Below, one piece after another: positions 15,552 to 24,225 of a stretch of 64,000 nucleotides of DNA; the stretch's first letter is position 1; each line of letters opens with the position of its first letter. Under the pieces are notes generated by a model that saw only the letters and a program-made list of their open reading frames with translations, was not told the origin of the DNA and made no database searches. Origin of the DNA: Caulobacteraceae bacterium (GTDB lineage: Bacteria; Pseudomonadota; Alphaproteobacteria; Caulobacterales; Caulobacteraceae); the NCBI GenBank assembly GCA_947475465.1, contig CANJLK010000011.1, positions 18,559 through 82,558 on the forward strand, read 5' to 3'. A program made the translations under genes and the position numbers.

Positions 15552-16222
15552 ACGAACGGCGCGTGGCCCGCATCAACCTGCCGGCCCGCGCCGCCGCCGC
15601 CGAACAGCGCCGGCTGAAGACCCGCGAAAGACTGCTGGCCGCCGCCGAGGCGGTTATCGCGGACAAGGGCTTTCGCGGCGCCAGCATCGAGGATTTCGTG
15701 GCCGCCGCCGGCGTGTCCCGCGGGACCTTCTACAACTACTTCCCGACCACGACGGCGCTGCTGCACGCCATGAACACCCGGGTGGCCGGCGAACTCGACG
15801 CCCACCTCGACTCCATGGTCCGCGAGATCGAGGATCCGGTCACCCGCCTCGCCTCGACCTTTCACGCCATCCTGGCGGCCTATCTGAGCGATCCGGTGCG
15901 TGGCTGGGTGGCCATGCGCGTGGCCGATTCCGCCGCGCCGCGCCAGGGGGCCTTCGAAGACCGTTTTGCCAGGAACTACCGCGAGGCCGTGGCGCTCGGT
16001 CGCTTCCGTGAGATCGACATGACCGCCGCGTGGACGGTCGCCTTCGGCGCCATGCGCATGGCCCAGCGCGACGCCGTGACGGGCGCCGCAGCGCCGGTCC
16101 AGACCGTGCAGGTTGTGGCCCTGGTGTTGAGTGCGTTCGGCGTGCCCTACGATGAGGCCCACCAGATCAGCGCCGCCGAGGCCGAGGCTGCGCGTGTGGC
16201 CATGTCGGCGGCCAGGACCTAG
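15548..16222 (+). CDS. TetR-family transcriptional regulator
   Basis: A 224-residue TetR protein. The HTH domain is at about residues 18-65 (RERLLAAAEAVIADKGF, then VAAAGVSRGTFYNYFPTTTALL, cited as pieces), followed by an all-helical ligand domain. The start is the GTG overlapping the previous stop (GTGA). The twin operators 350 bases upstream are its likely site. Its stop shares a CTAG with the convergent DUF4345 gene. The ligand is unknown. Confidence 0.88.
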   Translation: MNERRVARINLPARAAAAEQRRLKTRERLLAAAEAVIADKGFRGASIEDFVAAAGVSRGTFYNYFPTTTALLHAMNTRVAGELDAHLDSMVREIEDPVTRLASTFHAILAAYLSDPVRGWVAMRVADSAAPRQGAFEDRFARNYREAVALGRFREIDMTAAWTVAFGAMRMAQRDAVTGAAAPVQTVQVVALVLSAFGVPYDEAHQISAAEAEAARVAMSAART

Positions 16223-16602
16223 GACGCCAGCCGGCGCTCCACCCGTTCTCGCCACAGCGCCACGAGCGGCGTCACGGCCAGTTCCATCACCAGGGGAATG
16301 GCGACCGACGGCGGCAGGCCCGTACTGGGCGCGCCGATCAGCCGCGCCAGGCCGCCGATCACGACGATGGCTGCCAGGCCCCGCACGACGGCGCCGCGCC
16401 GCTCGATGGTCGGCACGCACCACCAGAACGTCAGTCCGATGCCGAGCAACAGGCCCGAGAGATAGCGGGCCTCGCTGGCCGACGTCGTGCCGACAGTGTC
16501 CATGTGGCCCAGCGCGCCCCAGCCGCCGCCATAGACCGGCACACAGCCGGCCAGGACGATCACCCCCTGCAGCAGGCGCCGTTCAGCGCGCGGCGAGATC
16601 AC
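16219..16602 (-). CDS. DUF4345-like small membrane protein
   Basis: A 127-residue protein with four predicted membrane helices (LLQGVIVLAGCVPVYGG, YLSGLLLGIGLTFWW, VVRGLAAIVVIGGLARL, VAIPLVMELAVTPLVAL). Conserved-looking loops SASEARYLSGL and PTIERR fit the DUF4345 family of unknown function. The GTG at 16602 overlaps the ogt stop, so it is translated as part of the rsmB-ogt unit. The function is unknown. Confidence 0.7.
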   Translation of the reverse strand: MISPRAERRLLQGVIVLAGCVPVYGGGWGALGHMDTVGTTSASEARYLSGLLLGIGLTFWWCVPTIERRGAVVRGLAAIVVIGGLARLIGAPSTGLPPSVAIPLVMELAVTPLVALWRERVERRLAS

Positions 16603-17162
16603 CCGAACAGGTCCGCTTGGGCCGCCGGCGGCCGCGCCGGTGGCGGCTGGACGACCGCCGCGCCTTCGATGGTCAACAGCCGGACCTTCGTGTCGACCCC
16701 GCCCGGGGCCGAGAAGCCGCCGAGCTTGCCGCCCGCCGCCGTCACCCGATGGCAAGGAACAACGATGGGCCAGGGATTGGCCCCCAGCGCCTGACCGACA
16801 TTGCGGGCCAGCAGCTTGTCGCCCAACCGCACGGCGATCTCGCCATAGGTCAGGGTTTCCCCCGGCGGGATGGCTCTGGCGATTTCGTAGACGCGGGCGT
16901 TGAACTCCGGGACCCGGCCGATATCGATCTCCACGTCCAGCAGATCAGGCCGCCCGCCGGCCAGCAAGGCGCGGATATCGGCGATGGCCTTTTGGATCGC
17001 AGGCGTCGGCGGCGTTTCGGCCGCGCCAGGGTGCTTGCGCAGGAAGCTCCGGCAGGCGGTTTCTGGGTCGGGATGGGGCAGGTGGACGGCCACGAGGCCC
17101 CTGTCGCTCCAGGCCAGGCCCGCCCAGCCGATGACCGTGTCGAAGAGGGTGTAACGGATCAT
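16599..17162 (-). CDS. ogt: Methylated-DNA--[protein]-cysteine S-methyltransferase
   Basis: A 187-residue suicide DNA-repair protein that takes methyl groups from O6-methylguanine onto C137 in WPIVVPCHRV. The helix-turn-helix/Arg-finger region (YGEIAVRLGDKLLARNVGQA) and the GGKLGGFSAPGG loop are present. The C-terminus has a Pro-rich extension (VQPPPARPPAAQADLFG). The ATG at 17162 gives the normal start MIRYTLFDTVIGW; the much longer open frame upstream is a shadow of rsmB. Confidence 0.93.
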   Translation of the reverse strand: MIRYTLFDTVIGWAGLAWSDRGLVAVHLPHPDPETACRSFLRKHPGAAETPPTPAIQKAIADIRALLAGGRPDLLDVEIDIGRVPEFNARVYEIARAIPPGETLTYGEIAVRLGDKLLARNVGQALGANPWPIVVPCHRVTAAGGKLGGFSAPGGVDTKVRLLTIEGAAVVQPPPARPPAAQADLFG

Positions 17163-17221
17163 CCGCCCGTTATAGTCCCGCGCGCCGAAATCCGCTGGCG
17201 GCTTTCGGACATCGATGCCGG

Positions 17222-18526
17222 CTAGAGCGCCTTGCGGAACCGGGCCACGTAGAAGCCGTCGGTCCCGCCGTCCAGGTGGTGCGGCAGGATACGCAAGGTT
17301 CCGTCGGCCTTCAGGCTGGCGGCCGGCGACCCGCCTTCGCCGGGACGCACCGGGTCCAGCACCATGCCCGGCGTGCGATTCAGGAACGCCGCCACCTGGC
17401 CCTCGCCCTCCTCCGGCTCCAGAGAGCAAACGCAATAGACCATCCGTCCGCCGGGCTTCGTGCGCCGCGCCGCGGAATCCAGTAGCCGGCTCTGCACCGC
17501 AGCCAGGCTGGCGATATCCCCGGGCCGCGCCGCCCACAGCGCGTCCGGATGGCGGCGGAAGGTGCCTGTGGCTGAGCAGGGCGCGTCCAGCAGGACCGCG
17601 TCGAACGTCCGCCGGTCCGGCCAGCTTCCGGCGTCGGCGGTGACGATCTCGGCCTCCAGTCCAAGCCTGGCCAGGTTCTCGCTGACCCGCTTCAGGCGCG
17701 GGGCGGAGCGGTCCAGCGCGGTGACGCTTGCCCCGGCCGCGGCCAGTTGCAGCGTCTTGCCGCCCGGCGCGGCGCAAAGGTCGAGCGCGGTTTCGCCCGG
17801 CTGGCCAGCCAGCAGGCGGGCCGGGACAGCGGCTGAGGCGTCCTGAACCCACCACAGACCCTCGGCGAACCCCGGCCAGGTCGCCACGTCGCCGCGTCGC
17901 TCGGTGCGCAGGGACCCGCCGGGCAGGACGACGGCTTCCAGGTCGTCGGACAGGGCGGCCGGGGTCGAGGGATCCTTCAGCGACAGGTCCGTTCCGGGCT
18001 CCTGTCCGATCACGGCGGCGAGCGCACGGGCCTCTTCGGCGCCAAAGGCGGCCTGCCAGCGCATGTAAAGCCACTGAGGGGCGAGCAGTTCGGGGTCATC
18101 GAGCTCCGGCGGCTCGCGGATCAGCCCGCGCAGGACGGCGTTCACCAGGCCCTTGAGCGGGGCGGCGACCTTGGCGGTCATGTCGACGGCGGTTGTCACC
18201 GCGGCGTGCGGCGGGGTCTTCAGGACAAACACCTGGGCCACGGCCAGGCGCAGGATCTGCACGACGATCTCGGGCGGCGGCTTCTTCAACCGCGCCTGCA
18301 GGGCGTTGTCGATGGCCCCCAGCCGGCGAAGGGTCGCCATCACCAGGGCGCGGGCGAAGGCCCGGTCGCGGGGCGCCAGGGCCGCCAGCGCCGGATGGTT
18401 CAGGCCTTCGTCCACACCGGCGCGCTTGCCGAGGGCGGCGACCAGCAGGTCGAGCGCGGCCATGCGGGCCGGCAGGCCCCCGCCGTTCAGGTTCTGGGCG
18501 TCGTTCGGTACTGCGGTGTCATTCAC
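17222..18526 (-). CDS. rsmB: 16S rRNA (cytosine-967-C5)-methyltransferase RsmB
   Basis: A 434-residue Nol1/Nop2/Sun enzyme. An N-terminal NusB-like domain (about 20-140) is followed by a Rossmann methyltransferase with SAM motif LDLCAAPGGKTLQLAA (249-264), C317 in LLDAPCSATGTFRRHPD and the nucleophile C367 in YCVCSLEPEEGE. It methylates C967 of 16S rRNA. It heads the rsmB-ogt-DUF4345 unit. Confidence 0.94.
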   Translation of the reverse strand: MNDTAVPNDAQNLNGGGLPARMAALDLLVAALGKRAGVDEGLNHPALAALAPRDRAFARALVMATLRRLGAIDNALQARLKKPPPEIVVQILRLAVAQVFVLKTPPHAAVTTAVDMTAKVAAPLKGLVNAVLRGLIREPPELDDPELLAPQWLYMRWQAAFGAEEARALAAVIGQEPGTDLSLKDPSTPAALSDDLEAVVLPGGSLRTERRGDVATWPGFAEGLWWVQDASAAVPARLLAGQPGETALDLCAAPGGKTLQLAAAGASVTALDRSAPRLKRVSENLARLGLEAEIVTADAGSWPDRRTFDAVLLDAPCSATGTFRRHPDALWAARPGDIASLAAVQSRLLDSAARRTKPGGRMVYCVCSLEPEEGEGQVAAFLNRTPGMVLDPVRPGEGGSPAASLKADGTLRILPHHLDGGTDGFYVARFRKAL

Positions 18527-18569
18527 CGGCGCGGCGTGCCCGGATCGGCGCGCCGGCGCAAGGGCGAAG

Positions 18570-18944
18570 TCAGGCGGCCTTGCGCCAGGCCGACGCCACG
18601 CTGCCCAGGAAGGTCAGCATTCCGGCGATCGCCAGGACGGTCCCCAGGACGACGCCGCGCAGGGCCGGCTTGTTTCCGCTCAGGAACATGGCCAGCGATG
18701 GGATCATCACCAGGACCGCGGCGGTCGAGAGGATGAAATTGATCCAGCCCAACCGCCCGGCACGGCCAGACAGGGCATAGAAGGTTCCCATCAGCGCCAG
18801 GGTCGCCCAGCCAAGCAGGTTCAGGTGGGCGTGCGCGGGCGCCAGTGTGAAGTCTTCGCTGGAGCCCATGATGGCGCCCCAGACCATGCCCGCGAGCACG
18901 AAGAGGCCGCCGACGGTGAAGAAGGACAAGGCTAGTCTGGACAT
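18570..18944 (-). CDS. Small four-helix membrane protein resembling part of haem-copper oxidase subunit I
   Basis: A 124-residue protein with four predicted membrane helices. The segment AHAHLNLLGWATLALMGTFYAL (about 37-58, cited as pieces AHAHLNLLGW and LMGTFYAL) resembles the His-containing helix of cbb3/NOR-type subunit I and of small related proteins. H38 and H40 could bind haem or metal, but a four-helix protein cannot be an oxidase by itself. The ATG at 18944 is used because the open frame further upstream is a shadow of the divergent gene. Function unknown. Confidence 0.7.
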   Translation of the reverse strand: MSRLALSFFTVGGLFVLAGMVWGAIMGSSEDFTLAPAHAHLNLLGWATLALMGTFYALSGRAGRLGWINFILSTAAVLVMIPSLAMFLSGNKPALRGVVLGTVLAIAGMLTFLGSVASAWRKAA

Positions 18945-19037
18945 TGGATTTCCCCCCAAGATCGTAAGGGAGGAAACCAACGAACGCCGCCGATGGCAAG
19001 GCTTGGCGATCCGCCGGCCCGGCCTTAGATTCAGGCC

Positions 19038-19232
19038 ATGGACGAGACCCCCACAACCGCGGCCCCTGGAAAGCCCCTGACCGCCGCCGCCCGGCGGGCT
19101 CTGCAGGAAGCCGAAGCCCGCCACGCCGCCGCCAAGGCCGCCCAGGCCGCGGAAGAACACGGCGGCCCAAAGGGCCTGGAACCGACCCGCTTCGGCGACT
19201 GGGAGCGCAAGGGCCTGGCGGTGGACTTCTAA
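19038..19232 (+). CDS. DUF1674/SdhAF4-like protein
   Basis: A 64-residue protein with a charged Ala-rich start and the family C-terminal signature GPKGLEPTRFGDWERKG...DF (about 45-64). This matches DUF1674, the bacterial relatives of succinate dehydrogenase assembly factor 4, which helps flavinylated SdhA during complex II assembly. No sdh genes are nearby. It converges on pyrF with overlapping 3' ends. Confidence 0.85.
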   Translation: MDETPTTAAPGKPLTAAARRALQEAEARHAAAKAAQAAEEHGGPKGLEPTRFGDWERKGLAVDF

Positions 19233-19951
19233 CCCGCCTGGGCCATCTCGGCGGTGATCCGCAGGGCCGCGGCCTGCGGGTCGTTGGCGGCGGTGATGGG
19301 GCGGCCGCAGACAATGTGGCTCGCGCCGGCCTTCAGGGCCTCCAGCGGCGTGGCGGCGCGGGCCTGGTCGTTCTTCGCCGACCAGTCGGGGCGCACCCCC
19401 GGCGTCACCACCAGGAAGTCGCGGCCACCGAGAGCGCGCGCCAGCGCGGCCTCGTGCGGGCTGGCGATCACCCCGTCGCAGCCGGCGGCGATGGCCTGGT
19501 GGATGCGCCGTTCGACCAGGGCGCGGGCGCCTTCCGAATAGCCCATCTCCTCCAGATCCGCGTCGGCCAGACTGGTAAGCACCGTCACCGCCAGCACCTT
19601 CAGGCTCGAGGCCCCCCGCCCCCGCACGGCGGCGGCCATCACCTGCGGCTCGCCGTGAACGGTGAGGAAGTCGCAGCCCGAGCCCGCCAGCACCGAGGCG
19701 GCCTTCTGAACCGTCGTCGGGATGTCATGCAGCTTCCAGTCGAGGAACACCTGCTTGCCCTGGGCCTTCAGGTCGCGCGCCAGAACCATGCCGTCGGAGG
19801 CGAAGAGCTCCAGCCCGACCTTGTAGAAGCTGACGGCCGGACCCAGGGCGACGACCGCGGCGCGGGCCTCCTCGGTTGTCGGGAAATCCAGCGGCACGAT
19901 CAGGCGCGGGTCGGCCTTGACGGCGGGTTGCAGGAGGTCGGCGGCGGCCAT
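19229..19951 (-). CDS. pyrF: Orotidine 5'-phosphate decarboxylase
   Basis: A 240-residue TIM-barrel enzyme for the last step of UMP synthesis. The catalytic tetrad region is D71-x-K73-x-x-D76 in FLDWKLHDIPTTV, with the phosphate-binding VTPGVRPDW and IVCGRPIT segments. The ATG at 19951 is used; the upstream part of the open frame has no family similarity and would overlap marC. It is divergent from marC. Confidence 0.95.
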   Translation of the reverse strand: MAAADLLQPAVKADPRLIVPLDFPTTEEARAAVVALGPAVSFYKVGLELFASDGMVLARDLKAQGKQVFLDWKLHDIPTTVQKAASVLAGSGCDFLTVHGEPQVMAAAVRGRGASSLKVLAVTVLTSLADADLEEMGYSEGARALVERRIHQAIAAGCDGVIASPHEAALARALGGRDFLVVTPGVRPDWSAKNDQARAATPLEALKAGASHIVCGRPITAANDPQAAALRITAEMAQAG

Positions 19952-20023
19952 GGCGGGCTCCGGGCATGCGAGGGCGCAAGCCGGAGGGTCGGCGGGCGCA
20001 GCAATTTGGGCTAAGACCCGGGG

Positions 20024-20707
20024 ATGATCCATTGGGACTTCGCGGTCAACTTCTTCGTGGCGCTGTTCGCCCTGCTCGACCCGATCGGCAATGTGCCGGT
20101 GTTCGCCGCCTCGACGGCGGGCGCATCCAGCCGCCAGCGGGCGCAGATCGCGCTCTATATCTCGCTGTTCGTCGCGGGCTTCCTTGTCTTCTTCTACTTC
20201 TCCGGCCTGGCCCTGCTCACCTTCTTCGGCATCTCCATGCCGGCCTTCCGCATCGCCGGCGGGGTGATCCTGTTCATGCTGGGCCTCAAGATGGTGAACG
20301 ACGACTTCACCGCCGGCTTCGCCAGCGCCGCCGAGGAGACCGGCGACAAGGCCACCTATGTCCGCCGCCGCGTCGAACAGATGATCGTGCCCTTCGCCAT
20401 GCCGCTGCTGATCGGCCCCGGCGCGATCTCGACGGTGATCATCTACGCCAGCCAGGCCAAGGCCTATGGCCTGCAGGGCGCCGCCACGGGTGTGGCGGTC
20501 ATCATCGCCGTGGCCCTGGCCACCCTGCTGTCATTCCTGGCGACGCCGGTGATCAGCCGCATCTTCGGCAAGATCGGGCTGTCAATCATCGTGCGGGTGC
20601 TGGGGCTGATCCTCTGCGCCATGGCGGTGCAGTTCCTGATCTCCGGCTTCGCCGACGCCACCCACGGCTTCATCCGCCACGACGCCGCCATGCCCTATCC
20701 CAGTTGA
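20024..20707 (+). CDS. MarC-family integral membrane protein
   Basis: A 227-residue protein with six predicted membrane helices and the MarC signatures FVALFALLDPIGNVPVF and IVPFAMPLLIGPGAISTVI. MarC/UPF0056 proteins were once linked to antibiotic resistance, but the function is unproven. It is monocistronic and followed by a paired palindromic repeat. Confidence 0.9.
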   Translation: MIHWDFAVNFFVALFALLDPIGNVPVFAASTAGASSRQRAQIALYISLFVAGFLVFFYFSGLALLTFFGISMPAFRIAGGVILFMLGLKMVNDDFTAGFASAAEETGDKATYVRRRVEQMIVPFAMPLLIGPGAISTVIIYASQAKAYGLQGAATGVAVIIAVALATLLSFLATPVISRIFGKIGLSIIVRVLGLILCAMAVQFLISGFADATHGFIRHDAAMPYPS

Positions 20708-20716
20708 CTCTTTTTC

Positions 20717-20848
20717 GACCGTCATGGCCGGGCGCGTCCCGGCCATCCAGAAACGCAGGCGACCGAGACACGAAGCACGCGCCGCCGCTTCGCCAGACCT
20801 TCAGCATCTGCGCGTCTGGATCCCCGGGACAAGCCCGGGGATGACGAA
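20717..20848. repeat. Inverted pair of a palindromic intergenic repeat
   Basis: Two copies of one family face each other. Unit 1 starts at about 20720 and holds ATGGCCGGG-cgcgt-CCCGGCCAT (20724-20746); unit 2 holds TCCCCGGG-acaag-CCCGGGGA (20821-20841). Reverse-complementing unit 2 aligns it with unit 1 through a shared CGTCAT start, GGG-N5-CCC core and ATCCAGA end, then GCGC-rich flank. About 75 bases separate the hairpins. It fills the gap between convergent marC and the SDR gene, like REP/BIME-type elements, and may also act as a bidirectional terminator. Confidence 0.75.
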
Positions 20849-20862
20849 CGAAGTCCAGGGCT

Positions 20863-21663
20863 TCACATCTTACGGAACCGCGCCCCCTGGCTCCTGAACA
20901 GGGCGAGCGCCCATTCGTCGGGAACCAGCTTGGCGAGGGCGGCGATGGCCTTGTTGGGCGCGCCCGGCACGCAGACGGCGCGGTTGGCCTCCACCGCCTC
21001 GTAGCCGGCCGCCGCCACCTCGTCGGCTCCCATCCACAGCCAGGGCGGAGTGGCGGCGCTGATCTGGGCGCGCGTCCCGTTGACGTCATGAAATTCCGAA
21101 TAGGTGAAGCCGGGGCAGAGGGCGCTGACGTGGACGCCATGCGCCTCGGCCTCCAGGTGCAGGCTCTGGGAGAACTTGATCAGGAAGCTTTTGCTCGCCC
21201 CGTAGAGCGTGTGGGCCGCCGAACCGGGCAGCAGGCCCGCCAGGGAGGCCACATTGACGATCCGCCCGAAGCCACGGTGGATCATGCCCGGCAGAACCCT
21301 GTGGGCCAGTTCGGCCGGCGCGGTCATCATCACCTGGATAAAAGCCTGCTGCGCCTCCCAGCGGGTCTCGGCGTAGGTTCCCGGCAGGCCATAGCCGGCG
21401 TTGTTCACGAGCACGTCCACCGTGCGGCCGTGGGCAGTGAGAAAATCGAGAATCTGGCCCGGCGCCTCCGGCTCGCTAAGGTCAGCCGCGACGCTCAAGG
21501 TCTCGACGCCGTAGCGCAGGGAGATCTCGTCCGCCAGTTTCTCCAGCCGATCCAGCCGCCGCGCGGTGAGCGCCACGTCATAGCCGTGGCTGGCCAGCAC
21601 CCGCGCCATGGCCGCCCCGATCCCCGCTGAAGCGCCGGTCACCAGAGCCAGTTTACGATCCAT
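20863..21663 (-). CDS. Short-chain dehydrogenase/reductase
   Basis: A 266-residue NAD(P)-dependent SDR of the classical type. It has the cofactor motif TGASAGIG (15-22 region), VNNAGYG, and the catalytic Ser-Tyr-Lys with YGASK. The Arg pair after the first strand (LTARRLDRL) favours NADP(H). The substrate cannot be deduced. It stands alone, convergent with marC and divergent from kup. Confidence 0.88.
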   Translation of the reverse strand: MDRKLALVTGASAGIGAAMARVLASHGYDVALTARRLDRLEKLADEISLRYGVETLSVAADLSEPEAPGQILDFLTAHGRTVDVLVNNAGYGLPGTYAETRWEAQQAFIQVMMTAPAELAHRVLPGMIHRGFGRIVNVASLAGLLPGSAAHTLYGASKSFLIKFSQSLHLEAEAHGVHVSALCPGFTYSEFHDVNGTRAQISAATPPWLWMGADEVAAAGYEAVEANRAVCVPGAPNKAIAALAKLVPDEWALALFRSQGARFRKM

Positions 21664-21818
21664 GCCACGTCCCCAATCCCACGCCCGAACCTAGGGCCGA
21701 AGCCCCGGCATTCAAGGAAAAGCCGCGCGGCATGGCGTCGCCGAAAAATGGGCGCCATTGAACGGGGTCAAGATTGGGTGTATCGCGCCCGCCGCACGAC
21801 GGCATCGGGCCGCCTTAA

Positions 21819-21839
21819 GGGAACAGCGTTGGTGTTCCC
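21819..21839 (+). promoter_or_regulatory. Leader hairpin just before the kup ribosome site
   Basis: A perfect 7-bp stem (GGGAACA / TGTTCCC, 7-nt loop) ends directly before CGGAGAGA, the ribosome site of kup. It could tune kup translation or mark a binding site in the leader. There is no resemblance that I recognise to a known K+ or c-di-AMP riboswitch. Confidence 0.4.
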
Positions 21840-21850
21840 GGAGAGAATGG

Positions 21851-23770
21851 ATGGCTGATCCGGCCGGGGGCGCTGCTGTGGCGCCCGAGGAATCGCCTCG
21901 CTCTGCGCATTCCGAATCCTTCTTCGCCCTGGCGCTTGGGTCGATGGGTGTGGTGTTCGGCGACATTGGCACCAGCCCGCTCTACGCCATGCGCGAGGCG
22001 CTGCGTCACACCCGCGCGACGATCTCTCCGGAAACCGCCGTCCTGGGCGTCATCTCGCTGGTCACCTGGGCGCTGATCCTTATCGTCACGGTCAAATATG
22101 TCGTCTTCCTGATGCGGGCGGACAACAAGGGCGAAGGCGGCACGCTGGCCCTGATGGCGCTGGCGCAGCGCTTCGTGCCGCGCCGTTCGGGCTGGGTGCT
22201 TTTCCTGGGCATGATCGGGGCGGCGCTGTTCTACGGCGACGGCATCATCACGCCGGCAATGTCCGTGCTGTCGGCGGTTGAAGGCATCCGCGACGCGCCC
22301 GGTGCGCCGCACGAGGTCGCCAAGCTGACCGTGCCGATCGCCGCCGGCATCCTGATCGCGCTCTTCCTGATCCAGGCCAAGGGCACCGCCAGCGTCGCCC
22401 GCTACTTCGGCCCGATCTGCGCCCTGTGGTTCCTCGTCCTGGCGGGACTGGGCATTTACCACATCATCGACGACCCCTCGGTCTTCCGGGCGCTGTCGCC
22501 TCACTACGGGGTCATCTTCCTGATCGACAACGGCTTCCTGGGCTTCGTGATCCTGGGCAGCGTATTCCTGGCGGTGACCGGGGCCGAGGCGCTCTATGCG
22601 GACATGGGCCATTTCGGGAAGAAGCCCATCCAGGCGGCCTGGCTGTTCTTCGTCCTGCCGGCCCTGCTCCTGAACTATCTGGGTCAGGGCGCGCTGGTGC
22701 TTCACCATCCCGGCGCCCACGTGGACCCGTTCTACCGGATGATCCCGCAGGCCATCTACTGGCCCGTCCTGATCCTGGCCAACCTGGCGACCGTGGTGGC
22801 CTCACAGGCGGTGATCACGGGCGCCTTCTCGATGACCCAGCAGGCCGTACAGCTGGGCCTCTTCCCGCGCATCGACATCCGCCGGACCTCCGAGACCCAG
22901 GCCGGCCAGATCTATGTGCCGCAGGTCAACACCTTCCTGATGGTGGGGGTGCTGGTGCTGCTGTTCACCTTCAAGAGCTCGTCCAACCTGGGCGCGGCCT
23001 ATGGCATCGCGGTGACCGGGGCGATGTTCGTCGACACGCTGCTCTTCATGGTCATCGTCCGCTACATGTGGCGTCGGCCCGCCTGGCAGGCAGTGCTGGC
23101 GGTCTCCGGCTTCATCGCCCTGGACCTGACCTTCATCTCCTCCAACCTCCTGAAGATCCCCGACGGGGCCTGGCTGCCGCTGGTGCTGGGCGCGGCCATG
23201 GTGGTGATCATGTGGACCTGGACCCGCGGCTCGCAGATCCTCACGGAAAAGACCCGTCGCGACAGCGTGCCCATGGTCGAGCTGTCGGAGATCCTCAAGG
23301 CCCGCGCCCCGCACCGGGCGCCCGGGACCGCGATCTTCCTGACCTCCGACCCCACCATGGCGCCCGTGGCGCTGATGCATAACCTCAAGCACAACAAGGT
23401 GCTCCACGAGAAGAACATCATCCTGACGATCGACACTGCGGAGACCCCGCGGGTGACCGACCAGGACCGCATCGCCATCGAGCCGGTCAACGACGACTTC
23501 AAGAAGATCGTCATCACCTACGGCTTCATGGAAAGCCCGAACCTGCCCAAGGCGCTGGGCCTGTGCCGCAAGCTGGGCCTGAAGTTCGACATCATGGCCA
23601 CCAGCTTCTTCCTCGGCCGCCGCTCGGTGGTGCCCTCGGCCCAGAGCGGCATGCCCCTCTGGCAAGATAAGTTGTTCATCTTCCTGATGAAGAACTCCGC
23701 CAACCCGACCGACTTCTACAAGATCCCGCCAGGCCGGGTGGTCGAGTTGGGCACCCAGGTGACGGTATGA
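21851..23770 (+). CDS. kup: Low-affinity potassium transporter Kup
   Basis: A 639-residue K+:H+ symporter of the KUP/HAK family with about twelve membrane helices. Signatures include GVVFGDIGTSPLYA, ALFYGDGIITPAMSVLSAVEG and LNYLGQGALVL, and a cytoplasmic C-terminal domain follows. The ATG at 21851 (MADPAGGAA) has CGGAGAGA upstream; an ATG four bases earlier in another frame stops at once. It is not in an operon with other transport genes. Confidence 0.96.
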   Translation: MADPAGGAAVAPEESPRSAHSESFFALALGSMGVVFGDIGTSPLYAMREALRHTRATISPETAVLGVISLVTWALILIVTVKYVVFLMRADNKGEGGTLALMALAQRFVPRRSGWVLFLGMIGAALFYGDGIITPAMSVLSAVEGIRDAPGAPHEVAKLTVPIAAGILIALFLIQAKGTASVARYFGPICALWFLVLAGLGIYHIIDDPSVFRALSPHYGVIFLIDNGFLGFVILGSVFLAVTGAEALYADMGHFGKKPIQAAWLFFVLPALLLNYLGQGALVLHHPGAHVDPFYRMIPQAIYWPVLILANLATVVASQAVITGAFSMTQQAVQLGLFPRIDIRRTSETQAGQIYVPQVNTFLMVGVLVLLFTFKSSSNLGAAYGIAVTGAMFVDTLLFMVIVRYMWRRPAWQAVLAVSGFIALDLTFISSNLLKIPDGAWLPLVLGAAMVVIMWTWTRGSQILTEKTRRDSVPMVELSEILKARAPHRAPGTAIFLTSDPTMAPVALMHNLKHNKVLHEKNIILTIDTAETPRVTDQDRIAIEPVNDDFKKIVITYGFMESPNLPKALGLCRKLGLKFDIMATSFFLGRRSVVPSAQSGMPLWQDKLFIFLMKNSANPTDFYKIPPGRVVELGTQVTV

Positions 23771-23805
23771 GGCCACCCGCCGGCGTTCAGGTCACGGGCT
23801 GAGCC

Positions 23806-24114
23806 ATGGTCCTGGCCTATATCGGCGACGCGCTCTGGGTCATCGCGCTCAGCCTGATGTTCGCCGCCTCGCGAGCGGCCGCGCTCCGGACCAAGGGCAT
23901 GGCGCGCCTGCCCTATCTGAGCGGCGAGGGGCCGCGGACCTTCGTGCTGTGGGCCGTGCCGGTCGCGAGTTTCGCGGCCAGCCTGTGGCCGGCGATCCAG
24001 GCGCGCAGCATGATGGGCGACGCCGCCGTCATCCTCTTTGGCCTGCGCGCCGTCGCGCCGCCCCTGCTGGTCCTGCTTCACCTGCGCGGCCTGCGCGACA
24101 CCTTCACGCGCTAA
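23806..24114 (+). CDS. Small hypothetical membrane protein, 102 aa
   Basis: Three hydrophobic helices can be seen (YIGDALWVIALSLMFAA, FVLWAVPVASFAASLWP, AAVILFGLRAVAPPLLVLL). It starts 35 bases after kup on the same strand and might be co-transcribed with it. I recognise no family and infer no function. Confidence 0.6.
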   Translation: MVLAYIGDALWVIALSLMFAASRAAALRTKGMARLPYLSGEGPRTFVLWAVPVASFAASLWPAIQARSMMGDAAVILFGLRAVAPPLLVLLHLRGLRDTFTR

Positions 24115-24225
24115 GCCTCCAGCCCCTTTCGCTCCTGAGGCGAATTGCGTGGACGACCGGCGTTCGCATCCCGATGATATCAAACGAGGGCATCGGGACA
24201 CTCGACGGAATTTTTGGAGGCTGGG

